Assembly: GCA_023663025.1 (NCBI GenBank)
Contig: JAMPIC010000015.1
Location: 1-56,506, forward strand
Length of the DNA stretch: 56,506 bases
Source: Prevotella sp.
Lineage (GTDB): Bacteria > Bacillota > Clostridia > Oscillospirales > Ruminococcaceae
Direction of reading: 5' to 3'
Positions within the stretch are counted from its first letter, which is position 1. Every line of letters starts with the position of its first letter. The notes beneath the pieces were generated by a model. That model was not told the origin of the DNA. It worked only from the letters and a program-made list of their open reading frames with translations, and searched no databases. Shown piece by piece: positions 16,940 to 24,643 of this stretch. The position numbers and the translations under genes were made by a program.

Positions 16940-16981
16940 TGCGGCTGCTGAACGACGCGGGGTCATATCATGTCCGGAAGG

Positions 16982-17013
16982 CTGTGCGGCGATCCGCACG
17001 GTCTTTCTTTTTT
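16982..17013 (+). terminator. Rho-independent terminator
   Basis: Hairpin CTGTGCGG-CGAT-CCGCACGG followed by TCTTTCTTTTTT, closing the small cysteine-protein unit before the LytTR operon. Confidence 0.75.
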
Positions 17014-17089
17014 AACGGCTTAAACGGCGCACGTCCGAAGAACGGAAAAACGCCGTCAAAACCAATACCATAAAACGGAGAAAATTAAA

Positions 17090-17806
17090 ATGCGGATAGC
17101 AATATGCGACGACATTCCCGAAGAGCTTGAAAAAATACGCGCGGCTGCCGAACTGTACGCGCGGGAAAATAACTTGGTTTTTGAGATATATACCTACCGT
17201 TCCGCAAAGGAATTTTCAGACGCGGAGGTTTTGGGTACGGACGTCGCCCTGCTGGACATTTGCATGCCCGAGGTGAACGGCATAGAAGCCGCGCGGCGCA
17301 TACGGGAACTGGGCGCGGAAACGGCTATAGTTTTTCTGACGACAAGCAGGGATTACGCCGTGGACGCTTTTTCGGTATCGGCGGCGCACTATCTGATAAA
17401 GCCCTTTACGCAGGAGCTTTTCGGCGAGGCTCTCGACAGGATAATCGGCGGCGGCAAAGGCAAAAAGCGCATATCCCTACGCTGCCCGGACGGACTTCAT
17501 ACAGTAGACCTGAATACCGTTATGTATTTCGAGGTGCAGGGACATTGCCTGCACATCTTCCTGACGGACGGAACTCATCTCCGTTCAAGGCAGACTTTGG
17601 AGTCCATATGGGAGCATATGGCGGGCGACCAGCTTTTCGCGCGGTGCGGGGCAAGCTATATCGTAAACCTCGGCTGCATACGCACAATGACGGCAAATCT
17701 GCTGACTATGACGGGCGGCGCGAGGATACCTGTGCCGAGACGGGCGTATGCCGAGCTTGAAAAAAGGTATCTCGACCATTTCCGAAAGGAGGTGATGGAC
17801 GAATGA
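17090..17806 (+). CDS. LytTR response regulator (AgrA-like)
   Basis: 238 residues. An N-terminal receiver domain has acidic pocket CDDIPE, phosphoacceptor Asp in DVALLDICMPEVNG and Lys in YLIKPFTQEL. A C-terminal LytTR DNA-binding domain contains VMYFEVQGHCLHIF and FARCGASYIVNLGCIR. It pairs with the kinase gene that overlaps its stop by four bases. LytTR regulators of this type respond to peptides or cell-density signals in Firmicutes; no AgrB/AgrD genes are nearby, so the input is unknown. Position beside chemoreceptor genes suggests a role in behaviour or secretion, but this is inference. Confidence 0.9.
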   Translation: MRIAICDDIPEELEKIRAAAELYARENNLVFEIYTYRSAKEFSDAEVLGTDVALLDICMPEVNGIEAARRIRELGAETAIVFLTTSRDYAVDAFSVSAAHYLIKPFTQELFGEALDRIIGGGKGKKRISLRCPDGLHTVDLNTVMYFEVQGHCLHIFLTDGTHLRSRQTLESIWEHMAGDQLFARCGASYIVNLGCIRTMTANLLTMTGGARIPVPRRAYAELEKRYLDHFRKEVMDE

Positions 17807-19077
17807 CCGAAAGGGTTGCGCTGATAGGGCTTCTGCTGATATTTTTCTGGCATATCCTTTTTATGTCGAGGCTGGGCGAGCCTGTTTATTCCCGACGCAA
17901 AACCGCGGCGATATGGTCGGTCTCAATGGTGTTTATGCTGATAACGGGCTACGCGCTTATGTACACCGTGGGTATGAACAGGGGCGCGCCGATACTGACC
18001 GTAACGGCAATGATAGTCGCCCTTGTTGTATTTTTCATAACATCCTCCGACCCGCTGCCGAAAAAATTTTTCCTTTTGGTAACATATTACAATTTTTTCT
18101 ATATGATCCTGATGTGCGGTTTCCTTTTCGCGGCGGCGGTCTACGAACCGGACAGCGAGCCGTATCAGATACTGTCCATCATTGTCAGGAACATTATCCA
18201 GCTTGCGGTGTATCTGGTGTATTTCAGATACGTCCACCCGAAGCTGCGTACCGTCAAGGTGCGGCGGAACAGCGAGTGGTGGTATCTCAGCGTTATATCT
18301 GTGCTGTTTACGGTTATCTACATCACGCAGGCTATGATGGTGAACAGGGTCTGGCTGCTGCCGTCCTCCTATACGCCTGTGCTGGCGGCTATTTTCATTC
18401 AGGGTATAGCGACCTTTCTCGTGGTTTTCCGCACAATATCCTATATGAATCAGACTGCCGAGGCGAGCCTTATGGAGCAGAACACCAAGTTCCTCTCCGA
18501 GCAGATAGAGCGGCTTATGCAGTCGGAGGAAAACACCCGCAAGCTGCGCCACGATATGCGGCACTATGTGATAAACACCTCCGAGCTTATAAAGTCGGGG
18601 GATACCGAGGGTGCGCTCCGCTATCTCAACGATTGGGACGGGGAGCTTTCCGAGGCTTCGGTGAAGCAGTACTGCTATAACCGAACCGTGAACAATATCC
18701 TGTCGGCATATGAGAGGAAAACAGCCGCCGCAGGGGCGGAGTATATATGCAGGGCGAGCGCGGCGGCAGACCTGCCCGTAAAGGACGTGCACCTTGTGGC
18801 TATACTGGCAAACCTGCTTGAAAACGCCCTCAACGGCTGCAAGGAAGCTCGGGATACGCAGCCTCGGGTGGAGATATACATACGCGAAAAGGACTGCAAG
18901 CTGCTGATACTCTGCAACAACACCTGCTCGGACAGATTGGAGATAGCCGACAATCTGCCGAAAAAGCGGGGCATAGGCATTTCCAGCGTTCTGTCGGCGT
19001 GCGGACACTACAACGGCAAGATAGACTACACGGTCAAGGACGGCGTTTGCTCCGTCTGCGCGGTTCTTGAAATCTGA
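17803..19077 (+). CDS. GHKL sensor histidine kinase (AgrC-like)
   Basis: 424 residues with about six N-terminal membrane helices (residues 1-210) and a cytoplasmic kinase part. The phosphoacceptor His lies in RKLRHDMRHYVINTSELI. The ATP-binding N box is VAILANLLENALNGCKEA and the G box KKRGIGISSVLSACGHYNG. The layout is the AgrC/quorum-sensor class that partners LytTR regulators. AGGAGGTG precedes ATG 17803, which overlaps the regulator stop as ATGA, so the two are translationally coupled. Confidence 0.9.
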   Translation: MTERVALIGLLLIFFWHILFMSRLGEPVYSRRKTAAIWSVSMVFMLITGYALMYTVGMNRGAPILTVTAMIVALVVFFITSSDPLPKKFFLLVTYYNFFYMILMCGFLFAAAVYEPDSEPYQILSIIVRNIIQLAVYLVYFRYVHPKLRTVKVRRNSEWWYLSVISVLFTVIYITQAMMVNRVWLLPSSYTPVLAAIFIQGIATFLVVFRTISYMNQTAEASLMEQNTKFLSEQIERLMQSEENTRKLRHDMRHYVINTSELIKSGDTEGALRYLNDWDGELSEASVKQYCYNRTVNNILSAYERKTAAAGAEYICRASAAADLPVKDVHLVAILANLLENALNGCKEARDTQPRVEIYIREKDCKLLILCNNTCSDRLEIADNLPKKRGIGISSVLSACGHYNGKIDYTVKDGVCSVCAVLEI

Positions 19078-19197
19078 CGCTCCCTCTGCGGAAACCGCGT
19101 TCGGTGGGGCTGTGCCGAAACGTTTTTCTGTCAAGCTTTTTTGAGGAAAAATTTTTCACCAATTACGCCCATAAAGCGACCAATTGCGTCAAAGTTA

Positions 19198-19227
19198 TTG
19201 ACAAACCCTCAACCAATAAGTTATAAT
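19198..19227 (+). promoter_or_regulatory. Sigma-A promoter of the chemoreceptor gene
   Basis: TTGACA (19198-19203) and TATAAT (19222-19227) with an 18-bp spacer, 45 bp upstream of the start codon. No sigma-D type promoter is seen here. Confidence 0.75.
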
Positions 19228-19272
19228 ATTATTTATAATAAAATCCAAATCCAAAAGAAAGGGACAATGGAA

Positions 19273-21246
19273 ATGAATAAGGGTAAATCTTTACAGAAGA
19301 AAATTCTTTTTTACACAGGCAGTCTTGTTGTAGCCATGTTTTTTGCAATGACGGCTATCACCTGCGTGATTGTCGGCAGGCAGTACCAGCTGCGCGCAAA
19401 GGAAACGGCGTCCGCCACTATTCAAGGGGGCGTTTCGACCCTTGAGGGCTGGATCTCCAACAAGCAGTCCCTTGTGGGTTTTATGGGACAGGACGTAATT
19501 GTGAACAACTATGCGTCAGACCGCGCAGCCTGCCGTTCGTTCCTTGCGGACTGCACTACGCGCGACGCCGATATTTACGAGACCTATATCGGATTTGCCG
19601 ATGATAAGTCGATAATCTTCGGCAGCGGATACGAGCCTCCCGCCGACTACGATCCCACCGCCAGAAGCTGGTACACCGCCGCCGCAGAATCCGATACCCC
19701 TATCGTCACCGCGCCCTACACTGACGTGCAGACAAACCGTCAGGTCATTACCTGCGCCGTCAGCATAAAGGAGAACGACAGAGTTATAGGCGTTCTCGGA
19801 GCGGATATTTTCATCGACTACCTGGGTGAAGCGGTAAGCTCCATAAAAGCCGACGAAAACGGCTACTCCGTGCTTCTCACCGCTGACGGAAACATTGTCT
19901 GCCACCAAAATCCCGATTTTCTCCCCGTTGTCGACGCGGGCGGAAACGATGTGATGACAAGCTTTGCATCCACGTCGGAAAACTTCGTTCAGCCCGCAGA
20001 GGGCGAGTTTGTTTATTTTACCGACTACGACGGTCAGAAAGTAAGATACGGCGAGCAGACCATTCCCTCTACCGGCTGGAAGCTGGGCTGTCTGCTGAAC
20101 AGCAAGGAATTCAACGCTCCGACGCTGCGGCTTATTGTAACAATGATAATTCTGGCTTTTCTTTTCAACGCGGTGATGTCCGCCTGCATCGCGCTGCTCC
20201 TGAAGAAAGTTTTCGCGCCGATGAAAGATATCGCGGAAAATTCCAAGCGCGTTTCCGGCGGCGAGCTGAACCTCTCTTTCAGATATGAGTACAAGGACGA
20301 GATCGGAACCGTCTGCCGCGCGATAGAAAACAACAACAAGGTCGTAAAGATGTACATAGACGATATCGAAAGACGTCTCGAAGCAATTGCCAAAGGCGAA
20401 TTTACAGCCAAGTCGGACGTGGTCTATATAGGCGACTACGCGTTGATAAAGTCCTCTCTGGATAAGATCTCACAGTCTCTGAACACTGTTTTCAACGGCA
20501 TCGACAAAGCCTCCACGGCTGTTTTCAGCGGCGCTTCCGAAGTTTCCGAGGAATCGGGACATCTCTCCGATTCGGTTTCTCAGCAGAACGTCCTCATCGG
20601 TGAAATCGCTTCGGGAATGGAGTTCCTTTCCGAAAAGATAGACAACAACGTGTCCCGCACCGACAGCGCGAAAGAGACCGCCCACCGCGCGGCAAGCGCT
20701 GTGGAAGAGGGCAGCGACAGAATGAAGCACCTCCTTGACGCGATGAATGAGATATCCGACGCTTCGGGCAAAATACAGAACATTATCGTCACTATCGAAG
20801 ATATAGCTTTCCAGACGAATATTCTCGCGCTCAACGCCTCCGTCGAGGCTGCGAGAGCGGGTGAAGCCGGCAAGGGTTTCGCCGTAGTTGCCGACGAGGT
20901 AAGAAATCTCGCGGGAAAGAGCGCGGAAGCTTCCAACAGGACCTCCAAGCTTATCGAACAGACCGTAACCGCGGTAAAGCGCGGCATGGAAATTGCGAAG
21001 GGCACTTCGGCTTCGCTTGACGAGATCGTTTCCTGCACAGAAGAGATCGACCGTCTCATAGTCGAGATCAACGGCGAATCCTACGAGCAGAGAACCTGCA
21101 TCGACGAAGTGAACGACAAGGTCGGTCATGTTGCGGAATTTGTAAACTCTTCCGCAGAAAACGCGGAAGAATGCGCGGCAGCGTCTCATGAACTGAACAC
21201 TCAGGCGTCTGTGCTCCAAAATATGCTTGAAAGATTCAGAACCTAA
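19273..21246 (+). CDS. Methyl-accepting chemotaxis protein with dCache sensor
   Basis: A transmembrane chemoreceptor. From ATG 19273 it has a first membrane helix (FYTGSLVVAMFFAMTAITCV), then a periplasm-facing dCache-type ligand domain of about 270 residues (DPTARSWYTAAAESD and GVLGADIFIDYLGEAV motifs, typical of amino-acid-sensing Cache). A second helix (IVTMIILAFLFNAVMSA), a HAMP domain and the cytoplasmic signalling hairpin with IAFQTNILALNASVEAARAG follow. It lacks an obvious CheR-tethering tail. The frame is open to 19141, but ATG 19273 is nine bases from AAAGGG; ATG 19267 is too close. A CheC-like gene follows 45 bp downstream. Confidence 0.93.
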   Translation: MNKGKSLQKKILFYTGSLVVAMFFAMTAITCVIVGRQYQLRAKETASATIQGGVSTLEGWISNKQSLVGFMGQDVIVNNYASDRAACRSFLADCTTRDADIYETYIGFADDKSIIFGSGYEPPADYDPTARSWYTAAAESDTPIVTAPYTDVQTNRQVITCAVSIKENDRVIGVLGADIFIDYLGEAVSSIKADENGYSVLLTADGNIVCHQNPDFLPVVDAGGNDVMTSFASTSENFVQPAEGEFVYFTDYDGQKVRYGEQTIPSTGWKLGCLLNSKEFNAPTLRLIVTMIILAFLFNAVMSACIALLLKKVFAPMKDIAENSKRVSGGELNLSFRYEYKDEIGTVCRAIENNNKVVKMYIDDIERRLEAIAKGEFTAKSDVVYIGDYALIKSSLDKISQSLNTVFNGIDKASTAVFSGASEVSEESGHLSDSVSQQNVLIGEIASGMEFLSEKIDNNVSRTDSAKETAHRAASAVEEGSDRMKHLLDAMNEISDASGKIQNIIVTIEDIAFQTNILALNASVEAARAGEAGKGFAVVADEVRNLAGKSAEASNRTSKLIEQTVTAVKRGMEIAKGTSASLDEIVSCTEEIDRLIVEINGESYEQRTCIDEVNDKVGHVAEFVNSSAENAEECAAASHELNTQASVLQNMLERFRT

Positions 21247-21291
21247 GGATGACACCGCGTCCCGAAAATACGGATAAATAGGGTGTGGCTT

Positions 21292-21906
21292 ATGGCGCTT
21301 AACAGTTTTAACGAACTGAACGATATGCATAAATCCTTTCTTCAGGAAATCGGCAATATGGGCGCGGCAAACGCCGCCACGGAAGTCTCCAATATGTTTT
21401 CCTCGCCGACGGATATTTCCACGCCGCAGGTGAGGGTAAGTCCTGCGGTTATAGCGGGAAAGGTTGCCGATATGCTCGGCGCGAAAGCGGAGTCTTTCCG
21501 GATAACTCTCAGCGGGGACATAAAGGGCGCGCTGCTGTTCGTGTTCCCCTACCCTGCCGTTGAGCGGCTTGCTTCTGCATTCTTCCCCGATGTGAGCATC
21601 AAAAGCGGTGAGGACATAAATGAAATGTCCCTTTCCGTGGTTCGGGAAACGGTAAATATCGCCGCCGCCTCTTACGCGAACTGTATGGCGTTTATGTCCG
21701 GCTTTATGGTGGACATTTCTGTGCCGGACGCCGCCAAAACGCCCTCGGAAGGATTGGCTGAGCTGTTCGGCATATGCGGCGGAACAGTGTGCTCGGTAAA
21801 GAATACAATGGAATTTACCGACAGTCATCAGCCTTTCGACATGATATTTTATCCCGAACTTACTTCGATAACTTCTTTTATGGAAAAAATGGGACTGGAA
21901 TGCTGA
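21292..21906 (+). CDS. CheC-like chemotaxis phosphatase/adaptor
   Basis: About 204 residues of the CheC/FliY/CheX superfamily, which dephosphorylates CheY-P. Two family helices are visible: FLQEIGNMGAANAATEVSNM (E-x2-N) and the later MSLSVVRETVNIAAASYANC (E-x2-N). Having both sites matches CheC rather than CheX. ATG 21292 follows AGGGTG by six bases; the upstream GTG 21283 is an alternative. It is in tandem with the dCache receptor, so it may tune adaptation for that receptor. CheD, its common partner, is not in the window. Confidence 0.85.
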   Translation: MALNSFNELNDMHKSFLQEIGNMGAANAATEVSNMFSSPTDISTPQVRVSPAVIAGKVADMLGAKAESFRITLSGDIKGALLFVFPYPAVERLASAFFPDVSIKSGEDINEMSLSVVRETVNIAAASYANCMAFMSGFMVDISVPDAAKTPSEGLAELFGICGGTVCSVKNTMEFTDSHQPFDMIFYPELTSITSFMEKMGLEC

Positions 21907-21942
21907 CGTCAGCGTTTCGGATTTCAGCAAAATTGCAGAATT

Positions 21943-21974
21943 TAAGGGCTGCCGTTTGGTGCGGCAGCCCTTTC
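21943..21974. terminator. Bidirectional terminator between convergent genes
   Basis: Perfect stem AAGGGCTGCCG / CGGCAGCCCTT with loop TTTGGTG and T-rich flanks on both sides, between the CheC-like gene and the convergent chemoreceptor gene. Confidence 0.8.
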
Positions 21975-22006
21975 ATTCGCCTATTCCGCCCGATTTCCAA
22001 GCGGAA

Positions 22007-23518
22007 TCAGTTCATCTGTTTTTCTATCTTGCTCAGTTCAAGAAGCTCGTCGGCAATGGTCTTGACCGTACCAAAGGTCTTTGAGGTCTCGGAGGATATT
22101 TTTTTCTGATTGTTGGTCTCCTCAACGATAGAGTTTGCCCTTGTATAGGAGCTTTGAACCAGTTCCTCCATCTGCTGTGCCATTTCGCGGACGCGTTCGC
22201 TGCACTCCTCCGTCTGCCTGCTGTTTTCTGCGATCTGCTCGGTCTTGCCGCGGGAATCCGCCTGAAGCCTGCCAAGCTCTATCGCAGCCTCCCGCGCTCC
22301 CGATATTTGCGATATGCCGCTGCTGACCGAGTTCAAATTCTGAGTATTGGACTTTTTAACCTCGTTCAGCATTTTGAGGACTTTTTCCACAACCCGCGAT
22401 ATAGACACGCTGGAAGCCTTCGACCTGACTGCGAGAGTGCGTATCTCTCCTGCGACGACGGCAAATCCCTTGCCCCGCTCGCCGGCTCGGGCGGACTCTA
22501 TGGAAGCGTTGATGGCAAGAATATTGGTCTGCTCGGATATATGCTTGATCTCGCCCACAAGATGAGTGATCTCCTCGATGACGTTTTCCAGGCTGTGAAT
22601 GGAGCTGTCCGTCATATTTGCCGAAGCCTCTATCTCGCGCATACTTTCAACCGCGTTGTCCATCTGCTCCACATAGCTCTCCATGCGGGTGCAGATATCG
22701 TCGGAAATATTCAGCATCTCGTTTGTTCTTACGTCGATCGAAGCAGTCGCCTCCACCATTTCGCTGACCGTTCCCTGCATGGCGTCAACGTGCTTTCTGC
22801 TTTCGGCGCAGTTGCCGAGGGTATCGTTCGCCGAGCTTACGATAGCTTCGGTAGCTCTTCCCGATTCCGTCACGTCCTCCGCAAGTCTTTTCATCATTCC
22901 CGCAAGGCTTTCCGAAACCGTACCGCACTTGTCCATAATAACGGCGATCTGCTCGGAGCTGTGGAGGTTTTCCAGTATTTTTCTTGAAGCTCCCGCCACG
23001 CTTATAAACACCATACTCATAAGAACGTGCTCGATGGTAAAACCCATCATATACGGCAAGAACGTCAGGTTCGGCGCGGCGTTGCCGTTTTCAACCGCGT
23101 CTATTACCCGGAAATATGTGGAAGCGAACAGCAGTATGTAAGTTATAACGGAAATTTTCACCGTGAACTTTTTATCGAAGTACATACAGCTGAAAAGCTG
23201 CGCCATACCGTAGGTTATATAAATTCCCACCGAGGAGTTCATTCCCAGCAGCATTATAATGAAACCCACCGCCAGCACGCCCACATACTTCATGATCCTG
23301 ACCGGAACTCCCAGCTTCTGCATGATGAACGGACCTATTGTACAAACGCAGCCGATTATCGAAAGCTTGATCAGGTCAACGTATTCTATCCAGAAAATGC
23401 CTGCCGCCGTCAGCCCGAACAGCGCGGGGAAAACCAGGGTCATCCACAGCAGAACCTTTGTCATTCGCTTGTTGACTTTTGCGTCGTTAAGTTCAAAAAA
23501 ATCCATTTGCTTTTCCAT
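22007..23518 (-). CDS. Methyl-accepting chemotaxis protein, multi-helix membrane type
   Basis: 503 residues from ATG 23518. The N-terminal third holds about six hydrophobic helices with very short loops (TLVFPALFGLTAAGIFWI, GFIIMLLGMNSSVGIYI and others) and no extracytoplasmic sensor domain. The membrane part itself is therefore likely the sensor. The C-terminal MCP signalling domain has the tip motif ISEQTNILAINASIESARAG. No HAMP domain is evident. The frame is open to 23644, but the family-like start MEKQMDFFELND is at 23518, with only a weak ribosome site. It is oriented towards the dCache receptor. Confidence 0.88.
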   Translation of the reverse strand: MEKQMDFFELNDAKVNKRMTKVLLWMTLVFPALFGLTAAGIFWIEYVDLIKLSIIGCVCTIGPFIMQKLGVPVRIMKYVGVLAVGFIIMLLGMNSSVGIYITYGMAQLFSCMYFDKKFTVKISVITYILLFASTYFRVIDAVENGNAAPNLTFLPYMMGFTIEHVLMSMVFISVAGASRKILENLHSSEQIAVIMDKCGTVSESLAGMMKRLAEDVTESGRATEAIVSSANDTLGNCAESRKHVDAMQGTVSEMVEATASIDVRTNEMLNISDDICTRMESYVEQMDNAVESMREIEASANMTDSSIHSLENVIEEITHLVGEIKHISEQTNILAINASIESARAGERGKGFAVVAGEIRTLAVRSKASSVSISRVVEKVLKMLNEVKKSNTQNLNSVSSGISQISGAREAAIELGRLQADSRGKTEQIAENSRQTEECSERVREMAQQMEELVQSSYTRANSIVEETNNQKKISSETSKTFGTVKTIADELLELSKIEKQMN

Positions 23519-23781
23519 AGTTAACACCGTCCCGAATGAAATTTTCCGAAAAATTATGACGATTTCCGACCAAAAAGCGCGCCGAAAACAATGCTGAGAC
23601 ATAATACAATTACGGTTCTGAATGCACTTTTTGTCGAAAATCAATACATATTATAGCAATAAAAACATCTTACGGACGGTATTCGTCGAAAACAGCGTCT
23701 CTTTCGGCGAAAATAACATTGTTTCCGGAAAGGCGGCAGTTTTTTCCGGTAATTTCATATTTTACACAGGAGATGATCTTT

Positions 23782-24507
23782 ATGGTAAGTATCGCTGTAT
23801 GCGAGGATAACGACAAGGATCTGGAATATATGCGCAGTCTGCTTTGCGGTATCGAGGCGCAGTGCGGAAGTCTGACCGTTGCCGAATACCGGTGCGCCGA
23901 GGAGCTTCTCTGGGACGTGGAAACGGAACGGAAACAGTTCGACATATTTCTTCTGGACATTTACCTCGGAGAAATGAGCGGAATAGAAGCCGCCCGCCGT
24001 ATACGCGCGGAAAACGAAAACGCTCTGCTGATATTCACCTCCTCCAGCGAGGACTTTTACAGAGAGGCTTTCGACGTTTACGCTTTCCAATATCTTATCA
24101 AGCCGGTCGGCTCGGATACGGCTGCGGAAGTCCTGAAAAAGGCTGTGTACGCCGTCGGGCACGGCAATGAGGAAACTCTGAAAATTACCTACAAGGGAAA
24201 ATGCAGTTCGCTGAAGTACACAGATATTACATATATTTCCAGCATGAACCATAATTTGCAGTACCATATGCGGGACGGCAGCGAGTACGTTTCCTACGGA
24301 AAACTGGACGAGCTTGCCGCGCATATAAAGTCCGATATGTTCGTTCGCTGTCACAAAAGCTTTATCGTAAACCTTGCCTGCGTAAGAGAGCTTACCGCAG
24401 AAGGCTTCCGCACCGAAAACGCTCTCGTTCCGATTTCGCGGACATACTCCGCAGCGGCGCGTGAAAGCTATCACAAACGTTTATTCGGATTATTCACGGA
24501 TAATTAA
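23782..24507 (+). CDS. Orphan LytTR response regulator
   Basis: 241 residues. The receiver domain has CEDNDKD, the phosphoacceptor in DIFLLDIYLGEMSG and Lys in YLIKPVGSDT. The C-terminal LytTR DNA-binding domain contains ITYISSMNHNLQYHM and FVRCHKSFIVNLACVREL. ATG 23782 has AGGAGA at nine bases; the open frame further upstream lacks support. No kinase gene is adjacent, so its partner is elsewhere, possibly the AgrC-like kinase 5 kb upstream. It converges on the flagellinolysin gene. Confidence 0.88.
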   Translation: MVSIAVCEDNDKDLEYMRSLLCGIEAQCGSLTVAEYRCAEELLWDVETERKQFDIFLLDIYLGEMSGIEAARRIRAENENALLIFTSSSEDFYREAFDVYAFQYLIKPVGSDTAAEVLKKAVYAVGHGNEETLKITYKGKCSSLKYTDITYISSMNHNLQYHMRDGSEYVSYGKLDELAAHIKSDMFVRCHKSFIVNLACVRELTAEGFRTENALVPISRTYSAAARESYHKRLFGLFTDN

Positions 24508-24582
24508 ACGGCGTTTGTTCGCACCGTCCGGCACCGCTTTTACCGTCCGCGTGAGATCGCAATATCAAGTCCGAACGCAATA

Positions 24583-24620
24583 AAAGCCTTGCCGCGTTAC
24601 GCAAAACACGGCAAGGCTTT
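24583..24620. terminator. Bidirectional terminator
   Basis: Stem AAAGCCTTGCCG / CGGCAAGGCTTT with a 14-base loop, between the LytTR gene and the convergent flagellinolysin gene. Confidence 0.8.
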
Positions 24621-24643
24621 CTAAATGCAATTTTTTCGGCGGA

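Noticed and set aside
16940..17089. Possible AgrD-like signal peptide gene before the LytTR operon
   Set aside because: No short frame with a ribosome site and Cys/Ser peptide core was found; the gap is mostly a terminator.
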